64,000 bases of DNA from Chthoniobacteraceae bacterium (GCA_947479475.1 CANJZW010000001.1:99125-163124); one strand, 5' to 3'. Shown: positions 18,560-28,768, counted from the stretch's first letter. Program-made: numbers and translations. The notes: generated by a model not told the origin, from the letters alone.

Positions 18560-19747
18560 TTACTTCGCGGAATCTAAGCGAACGGACTCCAAGCGTAGTT
18601 CCATGAGGGACGCGTCCCAGAGGAAGGATGCAGAGTAAGACTTTTCAGTTTTTATGTCTTCGAAAGAGGCGGGAATCGACAACCTGTCCCCTTTCCATTT
18701 CGCGTCCTCCGTATTGAGAGAAAACATCCCCTCATGAAAAGAGAGTTTCTTCTTTTGGAGCAAATCCATGAAGCTGGATTTTCCGACCACTTTGACGCCT
18801 TTGCCGTGCGTCCAGACGCAAAGGGAAGCAGGCCCCCGGCGGGTGTGAAAACTCACAAGCGCGACTTCTTTCGTCGGATGCCATAGGCCTTCACCCAAAA
18901 ATCTCCCTTCCCAATCCTTCTGGGGCCAGCCGAGGATCTCTTCGGTCTGGTTCTGCACATCAATTAGGCAGGGGGATCCGAGGCGGTCATAAATGATCCA
19001 ACGCCCGTTAGGGCTAAGAGAAACCGCTTTGGGAAACTCCATCCGTTTCCCCACCGACTGTTGTAGAAGGTCGATGCTCCGGCACAACTCGCCTCCTTCA
19101 GATTCCCCCTCCTTTTTTGCCGCCTCTTTCATTTTGGAGACAAAAAACTCCACTCTGCCCTTAGGAACCTGCCACCAGCGACTGCCGATCCCGTGGGCCG
19201 CCACCCGGCGAATGCTATCTCCGCTGTCCGAAAGCAGGCGAAGCATCACCTCGGGCAGTCTCGGATCCAGAGAATACTCCAGTTCCCGCAAGGCCTCAAT
19301 CCGGGCGTCTGGGTCTCGCGACTTGAGCTTTGCCAGTTGCACCTCTACGTCCATTTTGTTTCCTCGGGCGTCCTCCGGAGATGCGGCTGGAGCGGAACCG
19401 CCATGCGAAAGCCCCTTCAGCTCTCGCACTCGGTCGCGCGTAAGCTGCAAGGCGAGGGCAGTTCTTGCACCGGGGGTGGCTTCGCTGAGTGCGTCGTCCT
19501 TGGACTTGAGCCACTGCCGTTGCTGATCGCGAAGACGATTTTGAGCTGCCGGGTCCATTCTTTGGCGCACCTGAGCATACACCGTCGAGAGTTCGCGGTC
19601 GGCCGCCTTGAATTGGGGCTCCTTCAGCATCTGTTGGTAAAGCGCCTCCGACTGAGAGGCGGAAAGCGCGCCTTCCACAACATCTGGAGAAAAGAAGGAA
19701 GAGACGAGCGCGAGAGAAAGGAGTCGGAGCAGAGGTCTTGGGGGCAT
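18560..19747 (-). CDS. Secreted protein with LprI-like (DUF1311) domain and HEAT-like segment
   Basis: A 395-residue exported protein. A signal peptide (1-26) is followed by a lysozyme-inhibitor LprI-type DUF1311 domain (about 28-110), recognisable from AADRELSTVYAQVRQRM and QQRQWLKSKDDAL. A HEAT-like repeat with aspartate-rich turns (about 130-185) and an unassigned C-terminal domain with beta-rich segments (about 230-395) follow. The last domain is not one I recognise. It is flanked by spacer DNA on both sides and seems monocistronic. The LprI domain by itself does not prove lysozyme inhibition. Confidence 0.75.
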   Translation of the reverse strand: MPPRPLLRLLSLALVSSFFSPDVVEGALSASQSEALYQQMLKEPQFKAADRELSTVYAQVRQRMDPAAQNRLRDQQRQWLKSKDDALSEATPGARTALALQLTRDRVRELKGLSHGGSAPAASPEDARGNKMDVEVQLAKLKSRDPDARIEALRELEYSLDPRLPEVMLRLLSDSGDSIRRVAAHGIGSRWWQVPKGRVEFFVSKMKEAAKKEGESEGGELCRSIDLLQQSVGKRMEFPKAVSLSPNGRWIIYDRLGSPCLIDVQNQTEEILGWPQKDWEGRFLGEGLWHPTKEVALVSFHTRRGPASLCVWTHGKGVKVVGKSSFMDLLQKKKLSFHEGMFSLNTEDAKWKGDRLSIPASFEDIKTEKSYSASFLWDASLMELRLESVRLDSAK

Positions 19748-20155
19748 TGGAGAGGGGGGGGTGAGAGATCTGGAATTCGGGATTGGAATGACCAGTGAGC
19801 ACTCAAAGACAATCCCCTGGCGCGGATAAAGTCATCACAAAAGGCTCGCCGGATTCGGGTGCATCTAAACAGTAGCTGCGATTTCAACGCAACGGGATGG
19901 CCTCAAACTGCTATTTACGTGCGAACCAGCGTTTTCTCGGAAGGGTTCCGCCAGAGCTGTCTGCTTTCAAAGTTTTGGCCGTCCTCGGTCTTCTCGATTT
20001 TGCCCTTGGCATCTTTGACGATGCGGATCACTGCCTGAACGTGGGCGATCGAGAACGAAGTTTGAGACGTTGGTGAGCAAGCATAACCGCACGGCAAAAA
20101 GGGGGGTGGATTTTATGCTTACGAGAAGTAGAGGAACAGCGGCGATAGCTGACGG
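19748..20155. other. 408-bp intergenic region at the 3' end of operon 1
   Basis: It holds no intact gene. It separates the LprI-like gene from the 3' end of the first cytochrome operon and contains the N-terminal remnant of a leucine-rich-repeat gene (19957-20043). The rest is unrecognised. Confidence 0.5.
19957..20043 (-). pseudogene. N-terminal remnant of an LRR protein gene
   Basis: The minus strand encodes HVQAVIRIVKDAKGKIEKTE followed by DGQ, almost identical to residues 24-46 of the intact LRR protein at 33143-34144 (HVEAVIRTVEGAKGKIEKTE, DGQ). The similarity stops abruptly on both sides. The remnant sits at the 3' end of operon 1, the same place where operons 2 and 3 carry an LRR gene, so it marks a deleted fourth copy. 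Confidence 0.75.
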
Positions 20156-21487
20156 TCAGGGCTGGTATTTTGGAAAAATGGCCGGGGTCGGAAAACGGTC
20201 TTCGTAGCTAGAGTTTCCATCCCCGAGAAACTCTTCGCGGGGCAGGTTCACCGCGGTCCAGCTCGCAGGACGAACACGTACGACTCTGCCAGCCCGGATG
20301 CCTTCGATGATGAGGTCAGTTTCAAAACGAATCTGGATGCCGCTGCTACCCAGAGGTGCCTCGCCGGGCAATTTTGCGACCTCTAGGATGGGACCTTTTG
20401 AGGCCATGTGTGCGGGGCCGTAATGTCCGCCTGCGTGTTTCAGTGTGTTCTCGGCCGCGTTCATCAGGACGGGCACATCCTTTTTGAAATCGGCGTAAAG
20501 AGAGGCGTCCATGCTGCCGAACAGGGTCGCGGTTACCGTGGCGCGGCCGAACTTGCCATATTCAACGGCATCGATCCAGGCGGGTATCCAACGGCGGCGA
20601 ATGAAGGCATTGTGCGTTTCGGTCTGGTTGTCGGAGGAGCGTTGCATCGATGCATCGTCGAGCCAGATATCCGAGATGTGAAACCGGGTAAAGATACCAT
20701 CTGGAGTTGGCTTCCAGACGATACCGAGCAGGACGGCCCGGCCGTCAAGGGCCTTCTTTCCTTCAGCGGGCCATGCGCCTTCGGCGACCAGGTCCTTGAT
20801 GCCAAGGCATTCCCGGCCGCGCCAGACGCGGGTGGCGGCATCGAAGGTCATTTTTTCATCGGAGGCCTTGCTGTCGGTGCATTGCTTCGGTTCGCAGTTG
20901 GCGATGAGTATTCCTTCGTAGTTCTTCAGGTCTACTTCCCTGAGTTTCCAGATCTTGCCTTCTTGCAGGCAGTGACTGGGCTCGTCTTCGAGCAGGAGGA
21001 CATGGTTCTCAGCAGGGAAGACGCCTATTCCTCGGTAGTGGTTTGAGTCGATGTCCTTGTTATTTACGGGCAGGACCGGCACCGAGGAAGTCTTCGGGTC
21101 TGGTGGTAGGAATGCGCGGATATGCAGCACGGTGCCGAGTGGGATGTCACGCAAATCTGCTGTCGCACCATGATATCGGACAACGCCGTACGGGAGCATG
21201 GCGAAGGGGTGCGGGTTGTTTCGATAGAACATGCCCACCCCTTGCACCCGGATGCTGCCTCGGCGGGTGGCGTGGTCTACAAACACGAGTTCACCCCGGT
21301 AGGAGTGGGCTTTTTCCAAAGACGGAAACTTTCCGGTTTCGGGGCGAAAAACCTCAGCTTGTGGTTCTTTGGTCTTCGGCTCTTCGCTGGCTGCCTCTGC
21401 TTCAATGAGCAAAGCACAGGCAAGGGTCGACAACCACAAGCGAGGAGCCATGAGCAAAAAACCGGGAACAAAAGAGAAGCGTGTCAT
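20156..21487 (-). CDS. Secreted protein of an unrecognised family, paralogue A1
   Basis: A 443-residue exported protein, one of five paralogues in this window. Signal peptide MAPRLWLSTLACALLIEAEA. Shared family landmarks in order: [20 protein letters not shown] (about 55-75), [75 protein letters not shown] and VRVRPASW near the end. I know no named domain with this pattern; it looks beta-rich. Last intact gene of operon 1. I chose the ATG at 21487, since sequence upstream of it is unlike the paralogues; an ATG at 21451 would start exactly at the signal peptide. Confidence 0.75.
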   Translation of the reverse strand: MTRFSFVPGFLLMAPRLWLSTLACALLIEAEAASEEPKTKEPQAEVFRPETGKFPSLEKAHSYRGELVFVDHATRRGSIRVQGVGMFYRNNPHPFAMLPYGVVRYHGATADLRDIPLGTVLHIRAFLPPDPKTSSVPVLPVNNKDIDSNHYRGIGVFPAENHVLLLEDEPSHCLQEGKIWKLREVDLKNYEGILIANCEPKQCTDSKASDEKMTFDAATRVWRGRECLGIKDLVAEGAWPAEGKKALDGRAVLLGIVWKPTPDGIFTRFHISDIWLDDASMQRSSDNQTETHNAFIRRRWIPAWIDAVEYGKFGRATVTATLFGSMDASLYADFKKDVPVLMNAAENTLKHAGGHYGPAHMASKGPILEVAKLPGEAPLGSSGIQIRFETDLIIEGIRAGRVVRVRPASWTAVNLPREEFLGDGNSSYEDRFPTPAIFPKYQP

Positions 21488-21512
21488 AGGATGAGACGAA
21501 GCGTGGTAAAAA

Positions 21513-22775
21513 TCAGAAATTGGGGAAGATCGCGGGAGTCGGGAAGCGTTGGTCAATGCTGAAGCCCGCACCGTCTGAGACGTATTCTTCTCTGGGCATG
21601 TGCACATCAGGCCATGATGTGGGACGGACACGCACGACACGTGCGGGGCGGAGTCCTTCGGTTATGAGGTCGGTCTCGAATTGGATCTGAATGCCGCTGC
21701 TCCCCAGAGAAGCGTTTCCAAGCGTTTTGGTCACGTCGCGGATGGTGCCTCGTGCGGCCATCTGCGTCGGTCCAGCGGTGCCGCCTTCCGTATGCTTCAA
21801 CGTGTTCTCGACGCCATTCATCATCGCGGGGATCCCTGTTTTGAAATCGGCGTAAAGCGACGGGTCCATGCCACCGAACAAGGTGGCAGTGACCTTTGCG
21901 CGGCCGAACTTGGCGTACTCGACGGTATCAATCCACGCGGGCATCCAACGGCTTCGGATGAACGCCTTGTGGCTCTCGGTCTGATGGCGCGTCGCGTTTT
22001 GCATGGCTTCGTCGTCCAGCCAAATGTCCGAGATGTGAAACCGGGTAAACACATTGCCTGGAGTGGGCTTCCAGGTGATGCCTAGCAGGACAGACTGGCC
22101 GCTGAGAGATTTCTTCCCGCTGGCGGGCCACGCGCCCTCGGCGATCAGGTGTTCGATCTGGAGGTATTCGCGGCCGCGCCACACGCGGGTAGCGCCATCG
22201 AAAGACATCGTTTCCTCGCGGGCCTTAAGCTCTCCGCCTTGCTTTGGTTCACGGTTGGCGACAATGGTTCCTTCGTTGTCTTTAACTTCCACTTCTTTGA
22301 GTCTCCAGACCATTCCCTCGCGCTGGCAGGCGCTGGGTTCGTCTTCGAGGAGGAGGACGTGGTTTTCGGCAGGTGCGGTGCCGGGTCCCCCAGCGTCGGC
22401 CTTTTGGCGGTTGTTGATTGGCAATACTGGAACGGCGGAGGTTTTGGGGTCGGGCGGGAGGAAAGCCCGGACTTGCAGCACAGTCCCGAGCGGAATGTCG
22501 CGCAGATCGGCCGGTGCGCCGTGATAACGCACGACGGCGTAGGGCAGCATGGCGAAGGGGCGAGGGGCGCTGAAGCGGAACACTCCCGTGGATTGCACGC
22601 GAATACTGCCGCGCCGGTTGACGTGGTCTACAAACACGAGTTCACCACGGTAGGAATGCGCTTTTTCCAGAGGGGGGAACTTCCCTGCTTCGGGACGAAA
22701 AACATCCTCCTCGGCAGATACTGCGGACAGACCCAAAGCCAAGAACAGAGAACCAAGAACAAGCCGCCGACTCAC
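21513..22775 (-). CDS. Secreted protein of an unrecognised family, paralogue A2
   Basis: Exported 420-residue paralogue of the preceding entry with signal peptide [21 protein letters not shown]. It keeps every family landmark: [88 protein letters not shown], and MPREEYV near the C-terminus. Its ATG overlaps the stop codon of the DUF1552 gene by 4 bp, so the two are translationally coupled. The tandem arrangement with paralogue A1 (25 bp apart) points to local duplication. Function unknown; position implies cooperation with DUF1552 and the cytochrome. Confidence 0.78.
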   Translation of the reverse strand: MSRRLVLGSLFLALGLSAVSAEEDVFRPEAGKFPPLEKAHSYRGELVFVDHVNRRGSIRVQSTGVFRFSAPRPFAMLPYAVVRYHGAPADLRDIPLGTVLQVRAFLPPDPKTSAVPVLPINNRQKADAGGPGTAPAENHVLLLEDEPSACQREGMVWRLKEVEVKDNEGTIVANREPKQGGELKAREETMSFDGATRVWRGREYLQIEHLIAEGAWPASGKKSLSGQSVLLGITWKPTPGNVFTRFHISDIWLDDEAMQNATRHQTESHKAFIRSRWMPAWIDTVEYAKFGRAKVTATLFGGMDPSLYADFKTGIPAMMNGVENTLKHTEGGTAGPTQMAARGTIRDVTKTLGNASLGSSGIQIQFETDLITEGLRPARVVRVRPTSWPDVHMPREEYVSDGAGFSIDQRFPTPAIFPNF

Positions 22776-24145
22776 AGCGTGATCACTTTGTTGCTGTCTC
22801 CATGCTGGTCGGTCTCCACGCCCATGCGTTGGGCCATAAGGAGCAGGAGGTTGCTCATGTGGGCGTCCGAGTTCGCAGGGCGGCTGCAGAGCTGGTAATG
22901 CGCGGTGGTGAGCGCCCCGTCGTCGTTGAGTGCGTATCCTTGGAATCCAGCGGCGGTCTTGTTGAAGTCGAGATGGCTGCCGTGCTTCAGACCAAGGTTT
23001 GAGCCGCCTGCGAGCACAAGCGGGAGGTTCGCGTTGCCATGGCTGTGACCGTAGGACATGCCACTGCCGAAAAGGGCCATCGTGGAGCCTAGGAGAGACT
23101 TGCCATCGAGATCCTTGGTCTCTGCAAGCCGTGTCAGGAAGTAGCTAAACTGCTCGATGGCGAATGTATCGTAGTTGGTGAGTTTCTCCATGTAGCCGAC
23201 ATCGCCGCCGTGATGACTGAGCTGGTGGCGTGACTCGGTGATGCCGATCTCAGGAATGGAGAAGGCATCCCCTTCGCCGCCCAAGCTGAAGGTGGCCACG
23301 CGTGTGACATCCGTCTGGAAGGCGAGCACCATGAGGTCGTAGACAGTCCGGAAATAGTCGCCCGCCAAAGTCGCGGCGATGTCGCGATTGGTGCGTTTGC
23401 GATCCACGTCGGAAATGCTTGGCAACGGCGTGTCCAGCCACGCATCGGCTCGGCGCGCGCGAATCTCTGCCTCACGGACTGAGGTGAGGTATTGCTCCAT
23501 CCGGCCTTTATCCGCCGCCCCCATTTTCTGCTCGAGTTGGCGCACTTCGGCGAGGTTGGCGTCCAGAACGCTTCCTTTGCGCCGCAGGGCGCGCTTTTGG
23601 AATGCCTTGCCACCTTTCGGTTCCTCAAAAAGAGATGCGAAGATTTCACTGCAACGACGCAGTGCCGGTAGCCGCACGCCACCTGAGGTCCAGGCGAGGG
23701 AATCGCCGGTGAGGGCGACCTCCATCGAGGGATAACGGGTGTGCAGGGCCGTGATCTCAGCCATCTTTTGGTCCACGGAGATTGTGTTGCGGTCCGAAGG
23801 TCCGAGTTTCCCTCCGGTAAGCCAGACGGAGATGCAATTGTGGTGATGGCTGAGGGCTCCGGGGTGATGCAACCCGCTGATAGGGGTGATGACCTCGCGG
23901 TGCTTCTCCAGAGGCTTTAGCGACCGGGAGAACTGGTAATCCCGGCCCGGTGTAGTGATCTGGTAGTTGAGCGAGTGGACGCCGTTGGCGAGATATATGA
24001 AGGCGCTGCGTTTTGGCGTGGCGGTGGCGTTCTCCGCCGCGCGGAGCGGGACCATGCATTCCAGGAAGGGTAGCGAGATGAAACTGCCGAGGGCACGGAG
24101 GGCGTGGCGGCGGTTAATCAGCCAGGATTGGGAAAGGTAGTTCAT
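22772..24145 (-). CDS. DUF1552 domain-containing protein, operon 1
   Basis: A 457-residue PVC-specific DUF1552 protein. The N-terminus ([21 protein letters not shown]) resembles a twin-arginine export signal and suggests folding before export. Typical motifs are [50 protein letters not shown] and the C-terminal [13 protein letters not shown]. The fold resembles the sulfatase/alkaline-phosphatase-like DUF1501 group, but activity is unproven. In PVC genomes DUF1552 genes stand next to DUF1592 cytochromes, as here. A four-helix-bundle gene is inserted between the two. Confidence 0.9.
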   Translation of the reverse strand: MNYLSQSWLINRRHALRALGSFISLPFLECMVPLRAAENATATPKRSAFIYLANGVHSLNYQITTPGRDYQFSRSLKPLEKHREVITPISGLHHPGALSHHHNCISVWLTGGKLGPSDRNTISVDQKMAEITALHTRYPSMEVALTGDSLAWTSGGVRLPALRRCSEIFASLFEEPKGGKAFQKRALRRKGSVLDANLAEVRQLEQKMGAADKGRMEQYLTSVREAEIRARRADAWLDTPLPSISDVDRKRTNRDIAATLAGDYFRTVYDLMVLAFQTDVTRVATFSLGGEGDAFSIPEIGITESRHQLSHHGGDVGYMEKLTNYDTFAIEQFSYFLTRLAETKDLDGKSLLGSTMALFGSGMSYGHSHGNANLPLVLAGGSNLGLKHGSHLDFNKTAAGFQGYALNDDGALTTAHYQLCSRPANSDAHMSNLLLLMAQRMGVETDQHGDSNKVITL

Positions 24146-24148
24146 GGG

Positions 24149-24207
24149 GGTTCTTGGTAAGAGGTTCTTGGTTCTTGGTTGAAGAGGTTCTTGGTTGAAG
24201 AGGTTCA
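24149..24207. repeat. TTCTTGG-type simple repeat tract
   Basis: Degenerate 7-bp repeats (GGTTCTTGGTTCTTGGTTG and similar) fill the gap between the DUF1552 and four-helix-bundle genes. Related tracts occur at most gene borders of operons 1-3. Confidence 0.7.
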
Positions 24208-24579
24208 GCGGGAAATGGGGGTATTCAGGAGATAGCGGATGAATCCGCCAACTTTGGAGTGGGTGAGCGCGGTTTGGTTATAGATGGCATCAAACTCCTC
24301 ACGGGTGACGTAGCATTGGTCCAAGGCTACGTAGAGCTGGCTCTGAATTTCTGAGCATGAACGCTGCGAATAGCGCAAGAACTTGATGAACTCCGGATTG
24401 CTCCCGCCGTCGAATCCCGCGGCGATGTTGTGCATCACCGAGCCGGCTGCGCGGGTAATTTGGTCCCGCAGTCCGAAATCCTTCGCAAACGTGCCGCGCC
24501 GGGCCGAGGCATAGACAAGCTTGGTCAGCTCCCTAGCGAGCTGCCAGCCTTCAATGTCCTCAAAGCGTCGGATGATCAT
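24205..24579 (-). CDS. Four-helix bundle protein (S23/bIVP family)
   Basis: A 124-residue member of the four-helix bundle family once named 23S rRNA intervening sequence protein (TIGR02436-type). Hallmarks are [18 protein letters not shown] at the start, [21 protein letters not shown] in the middle and [19 protein letters not shown] after it. The function of stand-alone members is unknown; relatives include the accessory protein of diversity-generating retroelements, but no reverse transcriptase is present here. It interrupts the otherwise conserved DUF1592-DUF1552 pair and is flanked by simple-repeat tracts on both sides, so it is probably a later insertion. Confidence 0.88.
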   Translation of the reverse strand: MIIRRFEDIEGWQLARELTKLVYASARRGTFAKDFGLRDQITRAAGSVMHNIAAGFDGGSNPEFIKFLRYSQRSCSEIQSQLYVALDQCYVTREEFDAIYNQTALTHSKVGGFIRYLLNTPISR

Positions 24580-24589
24580 GATTTTTTTC

Positions 24590-24717
24590 TTAGTTTCCGG
24601 TTCCTAGTTCCTGGTTCTTTGTTGTTGGTTCTTTGTTGGGAACGACTGTTTTCTGCTCAGGAAAAAACAAAGAACAAAGAACAAAGAACTATGAACGAAG
24701 AACTATGAACGAAGAAC
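24590..24717. repeat. Inverted arrangement of GTTCTTTG / CAAAGAAC repeats
   Basis: GTTCTTTG occurs at 24614 and 24628, and its complement CAAAGAAC at 24668, 24675 and 24682, separated by about 35 nt. The tract could fold into a long hairpin in the leader of the four-helix-bundle gene. Function unknown. Confidence 0.6.
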
Positions 24718-24723
24718 ATTTTA

Positions 24724-27180
24724 TCATCGTTTGCGCATGAGGTCGGATTGGGCGACGGCGCGGATGATGTCTTTGATCCGGTATTGGTTTTTCTTCGCTT
24801 CCATCTCGATGGCCTTAAGGTCGTCTTGGTCATCAAAAGCGAGGGCGCGGCGGAGGCCATAAGTGCAGAGGTGCTCTATGAAGGCACGTGCGATCTTCTC
24901 TCGGTCCTCAAGCAATCGCTGTTTGAACTCGTTGGCATCTTTGAATGCGCGTCCGTCTGGCATGATGCCGGCGGGATTAATCAATGGGTCCTCACCAACG
25001 CCTGCAGGAATTTTCTCGCGGGTGCGCCACTGGCCGATGGCATCGTAGTTGTCCCAAGCAATGCCCAAAGGGTCGATCTTGGCGTGGCAGGCGGCGCAGT
25101 TGGCATCTTTGCGGTGAGCCTCCAGTTTCTCGCGGAGGGAGGCTTTTGGGCTTTGTTGTGTACTCGGCTCGATTGCGGGCACGTTCGCCGGCGGTGGCGG
25201 CGGCAGCTTACCGAGAATCACATCGCTAAGCCAGACGCCTCGGTGCACGGGGCGGTGACGTGTGCCGTCCGAAGTCAGTCCGAGCATCGCACCCATCGTG
25301 AGGAGGCCGCCGCGGTGATCTTCGGGCTTGAGGGAGACGCGCTGGAAGCCACTGATCTTCGGTTCGGGAAGTCCGTAGAAATCGCAGAGCCGTGCGTTGG
25401 CTATGCTCCAGTTCGATTCGATGAAGCTGTCGATGGGCATATTTTTGGCGTACATCTCGCGGAAAAACTCCACCGGTTCGGTACGCATGCTGGCTTCAAG
25501 CCAGGCGTCGTAATTGGGATAGAGCTTCTTGTCCGGCGGGAACATCCCTACGCGGTGGAGTTGCAGCCACTGGCGGGCAAAGTCGTCGATGAATCGGTTG
25601 GCCCGGCTGTCGGAGAGCATTCGGTCCACTTCCTGATTGAGGCCGTCGCTTTTGAGCGTGCCGTTTTTGGTCGCTGTGAAGAGAGAGTCGTCGGGCATTG
25701 AACTCCAGAGGAAATAGGAGAGCCGCGAGGCGAATTCCGAATCCGTGAGGCGTTCACGAGTTACCGGGTCGCCCTCTACGAGGTAAATGAAGTGCCGGGA
25801 GGTCAGGACGCCCTGCATTGCCACACGATAGGCGTCTGCACTCTTTTCTCCCGTCTCGCGTTCGCTGTAATAGGAGCGCATATACTTCTCCAGCTCCTCC
25901 TTTTTTACGGGCCGGCGCCAGGCGCGTTCAGCAAAGCGCTGCAGATGTTCTACGACAACTTCTGGAGTTGCGTCATCGGGCGGCAACAAACCCTCGCGGC
26001 GGTTCTTTTCGGCCTCAGATACGAGCGGGCCCTCCCATTCAATCCAATCGAGCAGCACCGTAGAGAAGAGGCCGTTTCCCTTATCATCGAACATCTGCGG
26101 TGCGTTCGGATTGAGCAGCAGGGTCTCGCTGCTGTGCGTAAAGATGTAACCGCCCCTGCTTCCGAGGGCATTGCGAAAGGCGGCTCCGCTTCTTCTGTCT
26201 ACCACATCCGTGGCCACCACGCAGCAGTCCAGCGTCGCGGGCATTTCAACGAATACCTCGAACTCAAACACCTGCGGACTGTTCTCGGGCGCGGTGAGGT
26301 CAAACTCGATAATGCCTTCCACTGTCTCTTCGCCGGTCCGCTTGCCGATGCTTAAGTGCGCTGGCTGGCCGCCAGGTGGGCGGATCCCACTTGCCTGGAT
26401 GCGGACTTTGTAGAGCCCGCTATGCTCCGGTCCTGTCTTGCCGAACCAATTAGGAGAGAGCGCATTCTGGGTCGTGCCAGGGAACATGAGATAACGTAGA
26501 GGCCGCTTGATGCCGAAACGGTCCAGAGCCGCCTGCTGGTCCTTTCCTCCTCCGTAACGCAGATCGGCGGCCGTCTTGCGGACTTTGCGCGCCTCGCTCG
26601 ATACAACCGGAAAGGCGCGGTCGAGCACGAGTTCTGCCGCGCGGTAATAGCGCTCCATGTGCGACGGCGAAAGGGAAAGTTCCGAACCGATGCGCTCAAA
26701 TCCATGCCACAGCGTGTCCGCGTTTAGCTCCCCCGGCTTGGCAGGATCGTAGCGAACGCCGAGCAGGTCATAGACCGTGTTCTGATACTCTTTCCGGCTC
26801 AGTCTATAATGAGTCACTGCAGGACGCGCCGCCATCCGTGAGGCTCGGCCCTGCTTGAGAAGTGAGTCGAGATTCGTAACAAAAGCCGCGATCTCCTCCT
26901 GGGTCGGTTTTTTTTCCTTCTTCGGAGGCATCTCGCCACTGTTGACGTTTTCGAGTGCCTCCGCCCAATGATGGCTGTCCACGCCCAACTTAAAATCGCG
27001 CGAGAGATGGTCGAGGCGCAAGTCGCCCTTCTCCTTCTCAGGGCCGTGGCAGCGAATGCAATGCTTCTCTAGGAAGGCTTCAAACGGTTCCGCTCCAATG
27101 ACGACACCAGACAAAGGAAGGCTGGCAGTGAAGATCAGCGCCAGGACGAAGAATGAGTGAAAGCGAACGGGGGAAGTCAT
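24724..27180 (-). CDS. DUF1587/1592/1588/1585 cytochrome c protein, operon 1
   Basis: Exported PVC-type c-type cytochrome protein of 818 residues. Order: signal peptide (1-30), planctomycete-type cytochrome c with heme motif CIRCH at 41-45, DUF1587 (about 130-195, [21 protein letters not shown]), a beta domain (about 235-390), DUF1595 (about 410-470), DUF1592 (about 480-610), DUF1588 (about 620-720, including a second CxxCH, CAACH, in [13 protein letters not shown]) and DUF1585 at the end. First gene of operon 1. I start at the ATG at 27180, which aligns with the MTP starts of the operon 2 and 3 copies and lies 51 nt from the conserved palindrome. Very similar to the operon 2 copy. The substrate is unknown. 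Confidence 0.92.
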   Translation of the reverse strand: MTSPVRFHSFFVLALIFTASLPLSGVVIGAEPFEAFLEKHCIRCHGPEKEKGDLRLDHLSRDFKLGVDSHHWAEALENVNSGEMPPKKEKKPTQEEIAAFVTNLDSLLKQGRASRMAARPAVTHYRLSRKEYQNTVYDLLGVRYDPAKPGELNADTLWHGFERIGSELSLSPSHMERYYRAAELVLDRAFPVVSSEARKVRKTAADLRYGGGKDQQAALDRFGIKRPLRYLMFPGTTQNALSPNWFGKTGPEHSGLYKVRIQASGIRPPGGQPAHLSIGKRTGEETVEGIIEFDLTAPENSPQVFEFEVFVEMPATLDCCVVATDVVDRRSGAAFRNALGSRGGYIFTHSSETLLLNPNAPQMFDDKGNGLFSTVLLDWIEWEGPLVSEAEKNRREGLLPPDDATPEVVVEHLQRFAERAWRRPVKKEELEKYMRSYYSERETGEKSADAYRVAMQGVLTSRHFIYLVEGDPVTRERLTDSEFASRLSYFLWSSMPDDSLFTATKNGTLKSDGLNQEVDRMLSDSRANRFIDDFARQWLQLHRVGMFPPDKKLYPNYDAWLEASMRTEPVEFFREMYAKNMPIDSFIESNWSIANARLCDFYGLPEPKISGFQRVSLKPEDHRGGLLTMGAMLGLTSDGTRHRPVHRGVWLSDVILGKLPPPPPANVPAIEPSTQQSPKASLREKLEAHRKDANCAACHAKIDPLGIAWDNYDAIGQWRTREKIPAGVGEDPLINPAGIMPDGRAFKDANEFKQRLLEDREKIARAFIEHLCTYGLRRALAFDDQDDLKAIEMEAKKNQYRIKDIIRAVAQSDLMRKR

Positions 27181-27202
27181 GGTGGGATACAACAAATACC
27201 CA

Positions 27203-27249
27203 ATTGTGCCATCTTTATTTGTATGTAGCTACCCCCGAAAACTCGGGGG
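27203..27249 (-). promoter_or_regulatory. Operon 1 head element: palindrome and -10-like hexamer
   Basis: CCCCCGA (27232-27238), AAAC, TCGGGGG (27243-27249) is a perfect 7-bp inverted repeat. On the minus strand it is followed by TAGCTAC and, 23 nt downstream, by CACAAT (27203-27208) at the position where the other three copies have -10-like hexamers. The cytochrome ATG lies 51 nt from the palindrome. No T-run follows, so it is not a terminator. Confidence 0.65.
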
Positions 27250-27324
27250 GCACCGAGAGCGCCTCGGAATCAAAGTCAGACTCAGCCACCTGCTCCCGAA
27301 ATCCGAAGCGGGAGGTCACGGATG

Positions 27325-27465
27325 GATGTCGACTTGACCTGAAAGGAAATCTTCGGAAGCAGAGCTTGGATCTTACCCTGCACTCTGTTGCTGAACGGCT
27401 CTTCGACCGGACACAGGCGAATCGACTTGAGAAAGGGGAATTCTATTCCTTCTGTAAGAACAAAG
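27325..27465 (-). pseudogene. C-terminal remnant of an LRR protein gene
   Basis: The minus strand here reads like KSIRLCPVEEPFSNRVQGKI and then QALLPKISFQVK, matching the end of the intact LRR protein at 33143 (KSMRLVPFKEPFSEEVQVKI, KALLPKTSLQFK). Nucleotide similarity to 33121-33260 is obvious over about 130 bp. It lies directly after the stop of the intact LRR gene 27471-28760, so operon 2 once had two LRR genes at its 3' end or one replaced the other. Confidence 0.75.
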
Positions 27466-27470
27466 AGACT

Positions 27471-28760
27471 TCACTGGACAAACTTGACGTCCACCTTCGG
27501 CAGCAGGGCTTTTACTTTGGTCTGCGTTTCGTCGGGGTAGCCTTTGCCATAGAGGACGAGCGTGAGGGACTTGAGATGAGCGAAGGCTTGCAACTGAGGG
27601 CGTCGCGCGTCGGGAAGGTCAATGCCTGAGAGGGAGAGCTCCCGGACCTGGGTCACGCTGGCGAGGGTGGCGAGATCGGAGTCGGTAAAAGTTTTGCCAT
27701 CGATCGAGAGACGACGGAGCGTGGAAATGGATTTGACCGTGTCGATGGCGTCCAATGCTGGAGTGTTCACGCCGTACTCGAGCGCCATATATTCCATCGG
27801 CAAGTCACGCAGGTGCTTCACGACGCCAGCGGTGGCTTTTGAGCAACTGATCTCGATGCCAGTCAGCTTCTTCAGCTTTTTGAGATGACCGGCGCTGGCA
27901 TCGGTAATGAGTTTGGAGTGCCACAATTTGATGAACTCCAAGTTGGGAAACTTTTCACAGACATAACCGAGTCCCTCATCGTCGAGGTTGTTGCTGTGGA
28001 AGTTGATCCTTTTGAGCTTGGTCCAGCCCTCGAACTTTGCGAAGCCATGCCCATTCACCGGAGAGCCGCGGAAGGTGAAGCTCTCGAGGTTTTTTAGTCC
28101 GGCCAGTTGTTCAAGCCCGGCGTCGGTGGCCTGACCGAAGTACGCGAGCTCGAGAGAGGTAAGCATTGGGCACTGCGTGAGAGCTTTGAGTCGCGCGAGG
28201 CTCGGATCGCCTAAGGCGGGGTTTCCAGGCAGTCCTCTGGCGGTTCCTTCCATGCTCAGGGATTTGAGGTTCTTGAGTTTTAGCAGCGGCGGCAGCCAGG
28301 AGTCCTCGATCTTTGTTGCCACGATCTTGACGGACTCGAGGGACGGGATGTGCCCAAGGTGCTCGATAAAGGCCGCGTCGTAGGGATCTTCGGTGGTGCC
28401 TCGATAGACGTGCGCCTTACCATTCTGAATGCTGGTGCTGACGAGAGTGAGCGTGTCAAAAATCGTGATGTCAGCCCCCGCCGCTTTTTTGAGCGCCTCG
28501 GGAGTCGTGTTGATCTTTGTGAACGAGCCCGGCGCCCTCTCGATCGTGCGGATGACGGCCTCGACGTGCGGGTGCCGCTCGGTGGCGGCGAGAATGGCGG
28601 CGGCGTTGTCGGTGAGCGCATGCTTTAGAGTGGCATCGTCCGTGGCGGCGATGATGGCAGCGAGGTCGGCTTGGGAGGCGATTTTCGAAAGGTCTGGCAC
28701 AGCGGCCTGCAACGCGGTGAGTGATGTGAGTAGGAGAGTGGTGAGGAGGGGGAGGTTCAT
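27471..28760 (-). CDS. Secreted leucine-rich-repeat protein, operon 2
   Basis: Exported LRR protein of 429 residues with signal peptide MNLPLLTTLLLTSLTALQAA. From about residue 145 onward it carries repeats such as LPPLLKLKNLKSLSMEGTA, LEQLAGLKNLESFTFRG and FPNLEFIKLWHSKLITDASA, the cysteine-poor RI-like bacterial type. The final segment TQTKVKALLPKVDVKFVQ matches the ends of the other LRR proteins here. The ATG at 28760 is chosen because the 27 codons before it translate a simple-repeat tract. LRR surfaces bind proteins or glycans; the partner is unknown. Last intact gene of operon 2. Confidence 0.82.
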   Translation of the reverse strand: MNLPLLTTLLLTSLTALQAAVPDLSKIASQADLAAIIAATDDATLKHALTDNAAAILAATERHPHVEAVIRTIERAPGSFTKINTTPEALKKAAGADITIFDTLTLVSTSIQNGKAHVYRGTTEDPYDAAFIEHLGHIPSLESVKIVATKIEDSWLPPLLKLKNLKSLSMEGTARGLPGNPALGDPSLARLKALTQCPMLTSLELAYFGQATDAGLEQLAGLKNLESFTFRGSPVNGHGFAKFEGWTKLKRINFHSNNLDDEGLGYVCEKFPNLEFIKLWHSKLITDASAGHLKKLKKLTGIEISCSKATAGVVKHLRDLPMEYMALEYGVNTPALDAIDTVKSISTLRRLSIDGKTFTDSDLATLASVTQVRELSLSGIDLPDARRPQLQAFAHLKSLTLVLYGKGYPDETQTKVKALLPKVDVKFVQ

Positions 28761-28768
28761 GGCTTCGC

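Noticed and set aside
24205..24579. Diversity-generating retroelement or retron
   Set aside because: Only the four-helix-bundle protein is present; no reverse transcriptase, template or variable repeats found.
24748..25701. Plus-strand open frame of 317 codons
   Set aside because: Antisense to the operon 1 cytochrome gene; a similar shadow frame recurs antisense to the operon 2 copy, as expected from homology of the real genes.
27181..27231. Sigma-54 promoter (TGGCAC) before operons 1 and 2
   Set aside because: TGGCAC is present in both leaders but the -12 TTGC element is missing, and operon 3 lacks the motif altogether.
27232..27249. Palindrome as intrinsic terminator of the preceding operon
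   Set aside because: No T-run on either strand, and the fourth copy (52914-52931) has no operon ending upstream of it.
27153..27629. Plus-strand frame shared in part with 32964-33482
   Set aside because: The shared VATPENSG reading is only the translation of the conserved palindrome and leader DNA; the rest is antisense to LRR sequence.
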